From Mycobacterium sp. M26 (GTDB taxonomy: Bacteria; Actinomycetota; Actinomycetes; Mycobacteriales; Mycobacteriaceae): a DNA stretch of 64,000 nt. Positions 32,344-39,383 of the stretch are shown here, in pieces (position 1 is the first letter of the stretch; every line of letters starts with the position of its first letter). The stretch is taken from contig NZ_LN929907.1 of NCBI RefSeq assembly GCF_001494595.1, forward strand, positions 124,001 to 188,000, read 5' to 3'. Below the pieces are notes generated by a model that was given only the letters and a program-made list of their open reading frames with translations, did not search any database and was not told where the DNA came from. Both the position numbers and the translations under genes were made by a program.

Positions 32344-33114
32344 ATGACCGCCCGGCCCGATCCGAACCGCATCGGCGGTCTGGAATGGACGCGCCGCACC
32401 AACGGCGTGCTGACCCGGCGCGAACGCCTGCAACTCCTGGGCGCGGTGGCGACCGGTCAGCGGGACTTCTTCCTGCACCGACTGCGGCGCGACCGCCCCT
32501 CGTCGGCCGCGCGACCCGGCGACCGGGACATCCGCCCACCGGACAGCCGCTTCGCCCGCGAGGTCGAGGCCGCCGCCGCCGAACAGAACCCCGTGCTCCG
32601 CACGCACGGCTACCGGTCTTGGATCTTCGGCCGCGCGTTGGCCGATGTCGACGGCATCAGCGTGGACGAGGAACTGCTGTACGCCGGAACGCTGCTGCAC
32701 GATCACGGCATCGAGCCCGTGGTCGCAGGCGAGGACTTCACCCTGCGCAGTGCCCGGCGGGCCACCGACTGCGCGCGAGCGGCCGAGCTCGACGACACCC
32801 GGACCACCACGCTGGCCGACGCCATCACCGTGCACACGACACCCGGCATCACCATCGAACGCGACGGTGCGCTCGGCTACTACATCCAGAACGGTGCGCT
32901 AGTCGATATCGCCGGCAATCGGATCTGGGACCTGTCGCAGAGTCTCATCGACGACACCCTGGCCCGGTATGACCGGCGCGGCTTCACCCGAGGGCTCGGT
33001 GGCCACTTCACCGCTGAGGCCAAAGCCGTTCGGGGCGGCCGATTCTCGATGCTGCGGCGCTGCGGTTTTGTCGGACTCATGCAGATCGCACCGTTCGACA
33101 AGGATGCCAAGTGA
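32344..33114 (+). CDS. HD-superfamily protein
   Basis: 256 residues. The HD core is visible as LRTHGYRSWIFGRALA (H), then LLYAGTLLHDHG (HD pair) about 45 residues on, and later ADAITVHTTPG, which resembles cyanamide-hydratase-like HD hydrolases. Start ATG 32344; an in-frame ATG 42 bases earlier lies next to the palindrome. No signal peptide. Its stop overlaps the serine hydrolase GTG by four bases, so the two are coupled. Substrate unknown. Confidence 0.75.
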   Translation: MTARPDPNRIGGLEWTRRTNGVLTRRERLQLLGAVATGQRDFFLHRLRRDRPSSAARPGDRDIRPPDSRFAREVEAAAAEQNPVLRTHGYRSWIFGRALADVDGISVDEELLYAGTLLHDHGIEPVVAGEDFTLRSARRATDCARAAELDDTRTTTLADAITVHTTPGITIERDGALGYYIQNGALVDIAGNRIWDLSQSLIDDTLARYDRRGFTRGLGGHFTAEAKAVRGGRFSMLRRCGFVGLMQIAPFDKDAK

Positions 33115-34256
33115 CATCGCTGTTCGAGTTGGGAATCTTCGCCGGCGTCCCGCAGCACGACAACTTCTGCCGCATTCCGGAGATCCTTCCGACCACGGCT
33201 ATGCCACCGTCCGCTACTGCCCGTCAGTGGCCGCTCGGCGAACCGGTGCAACCACCTCAGACGTATGTCTTCGCCGGCACCGCCAGGTCCGTGGAGGACT
33301 TTTTCGTGCAGACCGATACGGCTGCTCTGCTGGTGATCCAGGACGGCGCGGTCCGCTACGAGCGGTATGCGCTGACCGGGGGACCGGGTGTCACGTGGAT
33401 CTCGATGTCGGTGGCCAAGAGTTTCATCTCGGCACTGGTCGGAATCGCGGTCGCTGACGGGCACATTACCGGTATCGACGAGCCCATCAGCGCCTACGTG
33501 CCGGTCGAGAAGGGCTCGGCATACGACGGTGTGTCGATCAAGGACGTCTTGCAGATGTCCTCGGGTGCGCGCTGGAATGAGGACTACCACGACCCCGCCT
33601 CGGACGTGTACCGACTCATGGGGGCGATGAGCCCCGGTGGCAGTCTCGACGATTTCGTCGCGACCATGGCACCCGACAGCGAGCCGGGAACGGTGTGCCG
33701 CTACAACTCCGGCGATACCCAGGCACTCGGCGCACTGCTGGTGCACGCCACCGGTCGATCCATCACCGACTACATGCACGACAGGGTGTTCCAGCCGCTG
33801 GGCATGACAAGCCCCGGACACTGGCTGGTCGACTCGAAAGGTATGGAGGTCGCCTTCGCCGGCCTGGCGATGACCGCGCGCGACTATGCCCGGCTCGGCG
33901 AGCTGTACCGCAACGACGGGGTGTGGGACGGCCGACAGATCGTGCCCGCGTCCTGGGTGCAGCAGTCGGTTCGGCCGGATTCCGAGCACCTCGAGCCCGG
34001 CCGGCCCATCGTGGGGACCCATCCGTTCGGCTTCGGCTACGGCTATCAGTGGTGGATCCCGGACGGCACGCGCGGCGAGTTCACCGCGATCGGCGTCTAC
34101 AACCAGTTCATCTACGTAGATCCCCTGTCACACAGCGTGATCGTGAAGTTGTCGGCCAATCGCGCCTACGGGACGTCCGATCAGGAGAGGACCAACCGGG
34201 AGAGCGAGACACTGGCCTTCCTGCGGGCGATCAGAGATTCGCTAATGACAGACTGA
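33111..34256 (+). CDS. Serine hydrolase, beta-lactamase (class C/NylB-like) family
   Basis: 381 residues. The nucleophile motif S-x-x-K is S100-V-A-K103 in SMSVAKSF, and a tyrosine motif lies in CRYNSGDTQ. The C-terminal GYGYQWWIPDG region fits esterase/6-aminohexanoate-dimer-hydrolase-type proteins. No obvious signal peptide, so probably an intracellular esterase or amidase rather than a beta-lactamase. GTG start overlapping the HD gene stop. Confidence 0.82.
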   Translation: MTSLFELGIFAGVPQHDNFCRIPEILPTTAMPPSATARQWPLGEPVQPPQTYVFAGTARSVEDFFVQTDTAALLVIQDGAVRYERYALTGGPGVTWISMSVAKSFISALVGIAVADGHITGIDEPISAYVPVEKGSAYDGVSIKDVLQMSSGARWNEDYHDPASDVYRLMGAMSPGGSLDDFVATMAPDSEPGTVCRYNSGDTQALGALLVHATGRSITDYMHDRVFQPLGMTSPGHWLVDSKGMEVAFAGLAMTARDYARLGELYRNDGVWDGRQIVPASWVQQSVRPDSEHLEPGRPIVGTHPFGFGYGYQWWIPDGTRGEFTAIGVYNQFIYVDPLSHSVIVKLSANRAYGTSDQERTNRESETLAFLRAIRDSLMTD

Positions 34257-34306
34257 CGGCGACATCATTCGCGCCGATTGCGCGCACTGCGACCGAAGAG
34301 TGACTA

Positions 34307-34933
34307 GTGAATGCGTCCCAACGGACCCACCTGCGCCGTACGCCGAGTCAGCAGCGCAGCCGGGAGCGGGTCGAGCGCATCCTGGATTCGGCCGCGGCGA
34401 TCGTCGTCGACCAGGGGCCGGAGAGCCTGAAGGTGAGCGATATCGCTCAGCGCGCCGGTGTGCCGCTGGGCACGCTGTACCAGTTCTTCGCCCGCAAGGA
34501 CGACATCATCTATGCCCTCGCCGAACGGTTCGCCCAACGCTTCGGTGATGTGCTGGAGGCAGCACTGGCCGAACTCGACGTCGACTGCGAATGGCATGAG
34601 CTCCTCACGCTGCTCCTCGACGCATACACCGACTACTACCGCAGCGAGCCCGCGCTGCGGGAACTGTGGGTCGGGGCGCGCATCGACCCTGAATTCCTGC
34701 GGGCCGACCACGAGTACAACAACGCGCGCTTCGCGGACACGGTCGCCGATCTGATGGCGCCCAAGGCACAGGTGCCGCGCGCGGAGTTGGCGACGATGAT
34801 CTACGTCTGCTGGGAGGCCAGCCAGGCGCTGCTGGAAACGGCTTTTCGGAGTGATCCGTCCGGTGACCCGGTGATCATCGAACAGACGAAGGTGATGGCG
34901 GCGAGATACCTGTCCCCCGCCTTCGAGGTGTGA
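34307..34933 (+). CDS. TetR family transcriptional regulator
   Basis: 208 residues. Helix-turn-helix KVSDIAQRAGVPLGTLYQFFARKDD at about 43-67, then a helical ligand domain with aromatic-rich DAYTDYYRSEPALRELW. GTG start 50 bp after the serine hydrolase. Likely controls the HD/hydrolase pair through the palindrome at 32299-32313 (inference). It ends one base before the 3' end of the convergent tRNA-Arg. Confidence 0.83.
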   Translation: MNASQRTHLRRTPSQQRSRERVERILDSAAAIVVDQGPESLKVSDIAQRAGVPLGTLYQFFARKDDIIYALAERFAQRFGDVLEAALAELDVDCEWHELLTLLLDAYTDYYRSEPALRELWVGARIDPEFLRADHEYNNARFADTVADLMAPKAQVPRAELATMIYVCWEASQALLETAFRSDPSGDPVIIEQTKVMAARYLSPAFEV

Positions 34934-34934
34934 G

Positions 34935-35007
34935 TGCGCCCGAAGGGATTCGAACCCCTAACCTTCTGATCCGTAGTCAGATGCTCTATCCGTTGAGCTA
35001 CGGGCGC
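34935..35007 (-). tRNA. tRNA-Arg (anticodon ACG)
   Basis: 73-nt cloverleaf on the minus strand. Acceptor stem GCGCCCG pairs with CGGGCGC, discriminator A. Anticodon stem TCTGA/TCAGA holds loop CTACGGA, giving anticodon ACG. T-arm GGGGTTCGAATCCC type is normal. CCA is not encoded. It lies 40 bp downstream of tRNA-Ser on the same strand. Confidence 0.95.
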
Positions 35008-35027
35008 CGTCATCTTCAGTTGTACGT

Positions 35028-35043
35028 GGCTGACGAGTCAGCC
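35028..35043 (-). terminator. Short hairpin between the two tRNA genes
   Basis: GGCTGA-CGAG-TCAGCC is a perfect 6-bp hairpin four bases past the tRNA-Ser 3' end. There is no U tract, so it may be a weak terminator or a processing element. Confidence 0.35.
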
Positions 35044-35047
35044 GCGG

Positions 35048-35136
35048 CGGAGGCGAGAGGATTTGAACCTCCGGTCCCCTGTAAGGGGGACAACTCATTA
35101 GCAGTGAGTCCCATTCGGCCGCTCTGGCACGCCTCC
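35048..35136 (-). tRNA. tRNA-Ser (anticodon GCT)
   Basis: 89-nt minus-strand gene. Acceptor stem GGAGGCG pairs with CGCCTCC, discriminator G. Anticodon stem ACTCA/TGAGT with loop CTGCTAA gives GCT. A long variable arm (GTCCCCCTTACAGGGGAC) is the class II mark of serine tRNAs. CCA not encoded. Confidence 0.95.
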
Positions 35137-35242
35137 CGAACGATCTGAGCGTACCGGAGCCCTGTAAAGGCCCCCGGATCCGCCGATCCGACAGAGTACA
35201 CAGCTGGGATAACCGATGGCAAAGCGGTTCAACGAGAGCCCC

Positions 35243-35256
35243 TAGACTTGGCCAGG
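35243..35256 (+). promoter_or_regulatory. Leaderless-type -10 promoter of hisC2
   Basis: TAGACT at 35243-35248 with seven bases to the GTG start at 35256, no ribosome site between. Confidence 0.55.
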
Positions 35257-36314
35257 TGACTGCCCGCCTGCGCCCCGAACTGGCTGATCTGCCGGCCTAC
35301 ACCCCGGGCAAGACTGTGCTGGGTGCGATCAAGCTGGCCAGCAACGAGACGGTGCACGGCCCGCTGCCGAGCGTGCGTGAGGCCATCGCCGCGGCAGCGG
35401 AGACCATCAACCGCTACCCGGACAACGGCTACGTCGAGCTCAAGGAACATCTGGCCAAGCATGTCGACTTCGCGCCGGAGAACATCGCTGTGGGCTGCGG
35501 TTCGGTGAGCTTGTGTCAGCAGCTGATCCAGATCACCTCCAGCGTCGGCGACGAGGTGATCTTCGGCTGGCGCAGCTTCGAGGTGTACCCGCTGCAGGTG
35601 CGGGTGGCCGGGGCCACGCCCGTGCAGATCCCGCTGCGCGATCACACCTTCGACCTCGACGCGATGCTGGCCGCAATCACCGACCGCACCCGGCTGATCT
35701 TCGTCTGCAACCCGAACAACCCCACCTCGACGGTCGTCGAGCCCGACGAACTGGCCCGGTTCGTCGCGGCAGTGCCCTCCGACATCCTCGTGGTGATCGA
35801 CGAGGCCTACGTCGAGTACATCCGCGACGGGATGGTGCCCGACAGCCTGGGCCTGGTCCGCTCCTACCCCAATGTCGTTGTGATACGCACGTTCTCGAAG
35901 GCCTACGGTCTGGCCGGCCTGCGGGTGGGCTACGCCGTCGGCGACCCCGACCTGATCACGGCGCTGGGCAAGGTCTACGTGCCGTTCACCGCGACCACCG
36001 TGTCGCAGGCCGCCGCGATCGCGTCGCTGCAGGCCGCCGACGAACTGATGGCCCGTACCGACGCGGTGGTCGAGGAACGGCGCCGGGTCACCGCGGCACT
36101 GGCCGCGCTGGGCTACACCTTCCCCCCGACCCAGGCGAACTTCGTCTGGCTCCCGCTGGCCGAGCACACCCTGGACTTCGTCGAGAAGGCCGCCGAGGCG
36201 CGCGTGCTGGTGCGCCCCTACGGCACTGACGGGGTGCGGGTGACCATCGGCGCACCCGAGGAGAACGACGCATTCCTGGCCTTCGCCACCGACTGGATTG
36301 CCACGGTCAGCTGA
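35256..36314 (+). CDS. hisC2: HisC-like aminotransferase (histidinol-phosphate/aromatic amino acid)
   Basis: 352-residue PLP enzyme, class I/II. Landmarks: substrate loop LASNETVHGP, cofactor residues in NPNNPTS, the VIDEAYVEY segment, PLP lysine in TFSKAYGLAGLRVG, and RPYGTDGVRVTIG near the end. Matches M. tuberculosis Rv3772 in length and position. Related enzymes act on histidinol phosphate and aromatic keto acids; which dominates here is not visible. GTG start backed by a leaderless -10 box. Its end overlaps the next convergent gene by eight bases. Confidence 0.88.
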   Translation: MTARLRPELADLPAYTPGKTVLGAIKLASNETVHGPLPSVREAIAAAAETINRYPDNGYVELKEHLAKHVDFAPENIAVGCGSVSLCQQLIQITSSVGDEVIFGWRSFEVYPLQVRVAGATPVQIPLRDHTFDLDAMLAAITDRTRLIFVCNPNNPTSTVVEPDELARFVAAVPSDILVVIDEAYVEYIRDGMVPDSLGLVRSYPNVVVIRTFSKAYGLAGLRVGYAVGDPDLITALGKVYVPFTATTVSQAAAIASLQAADELMARTDAVVEERRRVTAALAALGYTFPPTQANFVWLPLAEHTLDFVEKAAEARVLVRPYGTDGVRVTIGAPEENDAFLAFATDWIATVS

Positions 36315-36891
36315 CCGGCACCCGCCCGGTGAACGCGACCAGCCGGTCCAGGGCCGACGCGTCGTCGGCTACGTCGACCGGGTCGTCAAAGCCGGCGCGA
36401 ACCCGGCCCTCCGGCGTGATGATGCGGTGCACCAGCCCCGAGACATAATCAACGAGCGAATCGGGAGCATCGACGGTCCTGCCGGTGGCGGCCGCGTAAT
36501 CCCAGGCGTGGACCAGAAATTCGAGCGAGAGAATGCCCGCCATGTACCCGGCCGGCGTCTCGCCCGAGCCGAACGGAACCGTTCCGTCCAAACCGCGCCG
36601 ATGCCAGGCATCCAGCGCAGGGCGTGCGGCCGCGATGATCTGCCGTTCCACGGAGTCCTCGGCGTTACGCTCGGGAAGTTCGACGCCGGCAGCCTGACCG
36701 AGCAGGGTGATGGACTTCAGCAGATGGTCGGTGAGGCCCGCGACGTCGAACTCTCGGCACGGTGTCGGCTTACTCAGGTCGTCGGTGGCGATGGCGTGCA
36801 CGGCCTGCTGCAGCACGCTGAGCGTCGCCTCGGCGCTGGCCAGTTCGTCGGTGGGTGGAGATTGCGGTCCTGCGGTGAATTCGTCGCCCAT
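36307..36891 (-). CDS. TIGR03086 family metal-binding protein (DinB/maleylpyruvate isomerase-like)
   Basis: 194 residues with the DinB-like four-helix pattern: LSVLQQAVHAIATDDLSKPTPCREFDVAGLTDHLL near the N-terminus (H ligand in TDHLL) and LEFLVHAWDYAAATGR later (H ligand). This is the TIGR03086 type common in actinobacteria, position of Rv3773c. Function unknown; possibly a thiol-dependent (mycothiol) enzyme by fold analogy. Its first base coincides with the last base of the upstream thioester-domain gene, so the two may be co-transcribed. Confidence 0.82.
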   Translation of the reverse strand: MGDEFTAGPQSPPTDELASAEATLSVLQQAVHAIATDDLSKPTPCREFDVAGLTDHLLKSITLLGQAAGVELPERNAEDSVERQIIAAARPALDAWHRRGLDGTVPFGSGETPAGYMAGILSLEFLVHAWDYAAATGRTVDAPDSLVDYVSGLVHRIITPEGRVRAGFDDPVDVADDASALDRLVAFTGRVPVS

Positions 36892-38171
36892 CAGCCCACG
36901 GTAGCGACGGCCTTAATAGTTGGGGTCCACTCGACGTCGAACTCGACCACTAGCTGCGCCGGGACGGCCAGGGCCAGCGGCGTGTACCCACCGGCCACCT
37001 CGTCGCGGGCCACCCCGGTGATCACCCGGCCGCCGAATCCGTCGGCCCGGCCCGGCACCTCGATGGTCAGCGTCGCCGCCGACGATTCGGGCGGCACCTG
37101 CAGGAAGAACTCAGCCCCGGGCTCCAAGGGCTCATTGATGGGCGCGCCGTCGGCATCGACAACCTGCCCGTCGGACACCCGGACCGTGGCAGCATCGGTG
37201 GCGGCCAACCGGAACGGACCCAGCACCGCACCCTCCACCACGGCCGAGGACGCCAGCAGCGACGGGGTAACCGTCCGCTGGGCGGCCGTACGGGCTCCGG
37301 ACAACAGGTAGTCGTAGAGGAAGACGACGGGATCGGCGTTGCGGTAGATCCGCGAGCCGTGCAGGTCGAAGCTCACCTCGTCGACCACGGCGTCGCCATC
37401 GATCAGCAGCCGGTAGTGGCGGAAGCCCCGGCCGCCGCGGCTGGTCTGGTTGTCGGCCATCGTGCTGCCCACGCCCAGTGCCTTACTGACCTGACCGACG
37501 CCGGCGTCCACGCGCACCACTGAGGAGGCGACGTCCTCCCAGACCACGGCATCGGTCGACTTCTGCAGCCGCAGGGTCGCGCCGCCGCTCGCGGATACCG
37601 TCGCGGTGAAGCCGGCCAGCTGGCGCTCACCATCGAACTCGACATCGACCGAGGCGCTGGTATGCGCCACCCGGATCGGGACGTTGAGGGGGCGGTCGTC
37701 GAGCTCCAGCCCGTTGGTCAGCCGCCAGATGGCGGCCTGGGTGCCGGCGATCGCCTCGTGCTCGGCGATGTTGCGGGTGCCCAGCCGGTATCCGGCCGCA
37801 CGCAGCCGCCGGCTGATCTCGGTGGTGGACAGCGTCGGATAGGAGTTGCGCAGAATCCAGTCGACCTCGGCCTCATGGGCGCGAGCCTGCAGGTGCGGTA
37901 CTGCCGACCAGGTATCCGCCCGGTAGCGCGACGGCTTGCTCGGCGAGACACCGGCGAAGTCCAGCGAGTAGGCCTCGATGTTCGGGTTCAGCCTGATCAG
38001 GTCGGTGCGCGCCGTGGTGCCGTCGACGAACACGATCGTGTCGACGGTGTGCGAGTACGTGCCCGGGCGGTAGCGGGTCATCCGCGACAGGTCCACCGAC
38101 GGCGTCGGGCTGACCCGGCGCCGGACGGCGACGGACGCGGCAGCAGGGGTTGGGAGAGCAAAGGTAGTCAT
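36891..38171 (-). CDS. Cysteine-free thioester-domain (TQXA-like) protein
   Basis: 426 residues. The N-terminus (1-30) is Ala/Pro/Ser-rich and lacks a hydrophobic signal core. Residues about 55-160 resemble the thioester (TQXA) domain of Gram-positive surface adhesins: AYSLDFAG at the usual AYC-D position and GTQAAIWRLTNG with T144-Q145. The bond-forming cysteine is replaced by serine (S69), and the chosen product contains no cysteine at all. The rest is beta-rich, without LPxTG or a C-terminal membrane anchor. The protein may therefore be cytoplasmic. It is divergent from the encapsulin genes. Start ATG 38171 chosen over one 42 bases earlier. Confidence 0.65.
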   Translation of the reverse strand: MTTFALPTPAAASVAVRRRVSPTPSVDLSRMTRYRPGTYSHTVDTIVFVDGTTARTDLIRLNPNIEAYSLDFAGVSPSKPSRYRADTWSAVPHLQARAHEAEVDWILRNSYPTLSTTEISRRLRAAGYRLGTRNIAEHEAIAGTQAAIWRLTNGLELDDRPLNVPIRVAHTSASVDVEFDGERQLAGFTATVSASGGATLRLQKSTDAVVWEDVASSVVRVDAGVGQVSKALGVGSTMADNQTSRGGRGFRHYRLLIDGDAVVDEVSFDLHGSRIYRNADPVVFLYDYLLSGARTAAQRTVTPSLLASSAVVEGAVLGPFRLAATDAATVRVSDGQVVDADGAPINEPLEPGAEFFLQVPPESSAATLTIEVPGRADGFGGRVITGVARDEVAGGYTPLALAVPAQLVVEFDVEWTPTIKAVATVG

Positions 38172-38403
38172 CGGGTTGATCTCTCTGGATACGTCGACAG
38201 CGCAGATCAACACGCCAAAGAAGGGGCGGGCTGAGCGCAGGGAATTACGGCGTCAGAAAAATCAACAACAACAGCAGCGCACAGCGAGGCAGCGCGTGAA
38301 GACAGAGCGCAGCGGGGCGTGCTGTTGCATGACCAATACCATACGCGATCCCAGCGGCACACCGCGCCAGGGTTCGCATCACGCTGATATCCAAACCTGT
38401 GCA

Positions 38404-38433
38404 GGTCCCAGGTTCCCGGACCATGATGGGTCC
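38404..38433. promoter_or_regulatory. Three alternating GGTCC/GGACC half-sites upstream of the encapsulin gene
   Basis: GGTCC (38404-38408), GGACC (38418-38422) and GGTCC (38429-38433) make two overlapping inverted repeats with 9- and 6-bp spacers, 24 bp before the encapsulin ATG. They may bind a regulator or fold in the leader RNA. No protein can be named. Confidence 0.35.
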
Positions 38434-38456
38434 ACCCACGAGTCGGAGGAATCAGG

Positions 38457-39383
38457 ATGACGTCGGCACAGAACGAATCCCAGGCACTTGGTGCGCTTGC
38501 CGCCCGGCAGCTCGCGAATGCCACTAAGACGGTCCCGCAGCTCGAGACCATCACGCCACGGTTCCTGTTGCACCTGCTGAGCTGGGTGCCGGTGGAAGCC
38601 GGCATCTACCGGGTCAACCGGGTGGTCAACCCCGACCGGGTGGCCATCCACGCCGAGGCCGGCGGGGAGAACATCGAAGACCCCCTGCCGCAGACCTACG
38701 TCGATTACGAGACCAGCCCGCGCGAGATCACGCTGCGCGCCATCTCCACCCTGCTCGACGTCCACACCCGGGTCTCGGATCTGTACTCCAGCCCACATGA
38801 CCAGGTCACCCAGCAGTTGCGGCTGACCATCGAGACGATCAAGGAACGTCAGGAATCGGAGCTGATCAACAACCCCGAGTACGGGTTGCTGTCCCAGGTC
38901 ACCCCCGAGCAGACCATCAAGACCCTCAAGGGTGCCCCCACCCCCGATGACCTCGACGCGCTGATCACCAAGGTGTGGAAGACCCCGGCGTTCTTCCTGA
39001 CCCATCCGCTCGGGGTGGCGGCATTCGGCCGGGAGGCCACCTGGCGTGGAGTGCCGCCGGTGGTGGTCAACCTCTTCGGTGCGCAGTTCATCACCTGGCG
39101 CGGGATTCCGATCATCCCGAGCGACAAGGTGCCCGTGGAAAAGGGCAAGACCAAGTTCATCCTGGTGCGGACCGGTGAGGAGCGCCAGGGTGTGGTGGGC
39201 CTATTCCAGCCGGGCCTGGTCGGCGAGCAGGCTCCGGGCCTGTCGGTGCGCTTCACCGGGATCGACCGCTCCGGTATCGCCTCGTATCTGGTGACGCTGT
39301 ACTCCTCGCTGGCCGTGCTGACCGACGACGCACTAGCGGTGCTCGAAGGCGCTGCAGTGGATCAATACCATGAGTACAAGTGA
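38457..39383 (+). CDS. Family 2A encapsulin nanocompartment shell protein (MMP-I/SrpI-like)
   Basis: 308-residue HK97-fold shell protein that self-assembles into a hollow protein compartment. It matches the family 2A type, known in older work as major membrane protein I of M. leprae and the 35-kDa antigen of M. avium. Recognisable stretches include TPRFLLHLLSWVPVEAGIYR, VDYETSPREITLRAISTLLD, THPLGVAAFGREATWRG and QFITWRGIPIIPSDK. Length is normal. The GGAGGAATC ribosome site supports the ATG. It overlaps the cargo gene by 14 bp, so shell and cargo are coupled. It has no counterpart at this place in M. tuberculosis, as I recall. Confidence 0.9.
   Translation: MTSAQNESQALGALAARQLANATKTVPQLETITPRFLLHLLSWVPVEAGIYRVNRVVNPDRVAIHAEAGGENIEDPLPQTYVDYETSPREITLRAISTLLDVHTRVSDLYSSPHDQVTQQLRLTIETIKERQESELINNPEYGLLSQVTPEQTIKTLKGAPTPDDLDALITKVWKTPAFFLTHPLGVAAFGREATWRGVPPVVVNLFGAQFITWRGIPIIPSDKVPVEKGKTKFILVRTGEERQGVVGLFQPGLVGEQAPGLSVRFTGIDRSGIASYLVTLYSSLAVLTDDALAVLEGAAVDQYHEYK

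Noticed and set aside
33111..34256. Beta-lactamase resistance gene
   Set aside because: SxxK and tyrosine motifs fit esterase/NylB-type hydrolases; there is no signal peptide and it is coupled to an HD protein.
34935..35136. tRNA pair as a phage or island attachment site
   Set aside because: No integrase, no direct repeat of a tRNA 3' end and no phage gene seen nearby.
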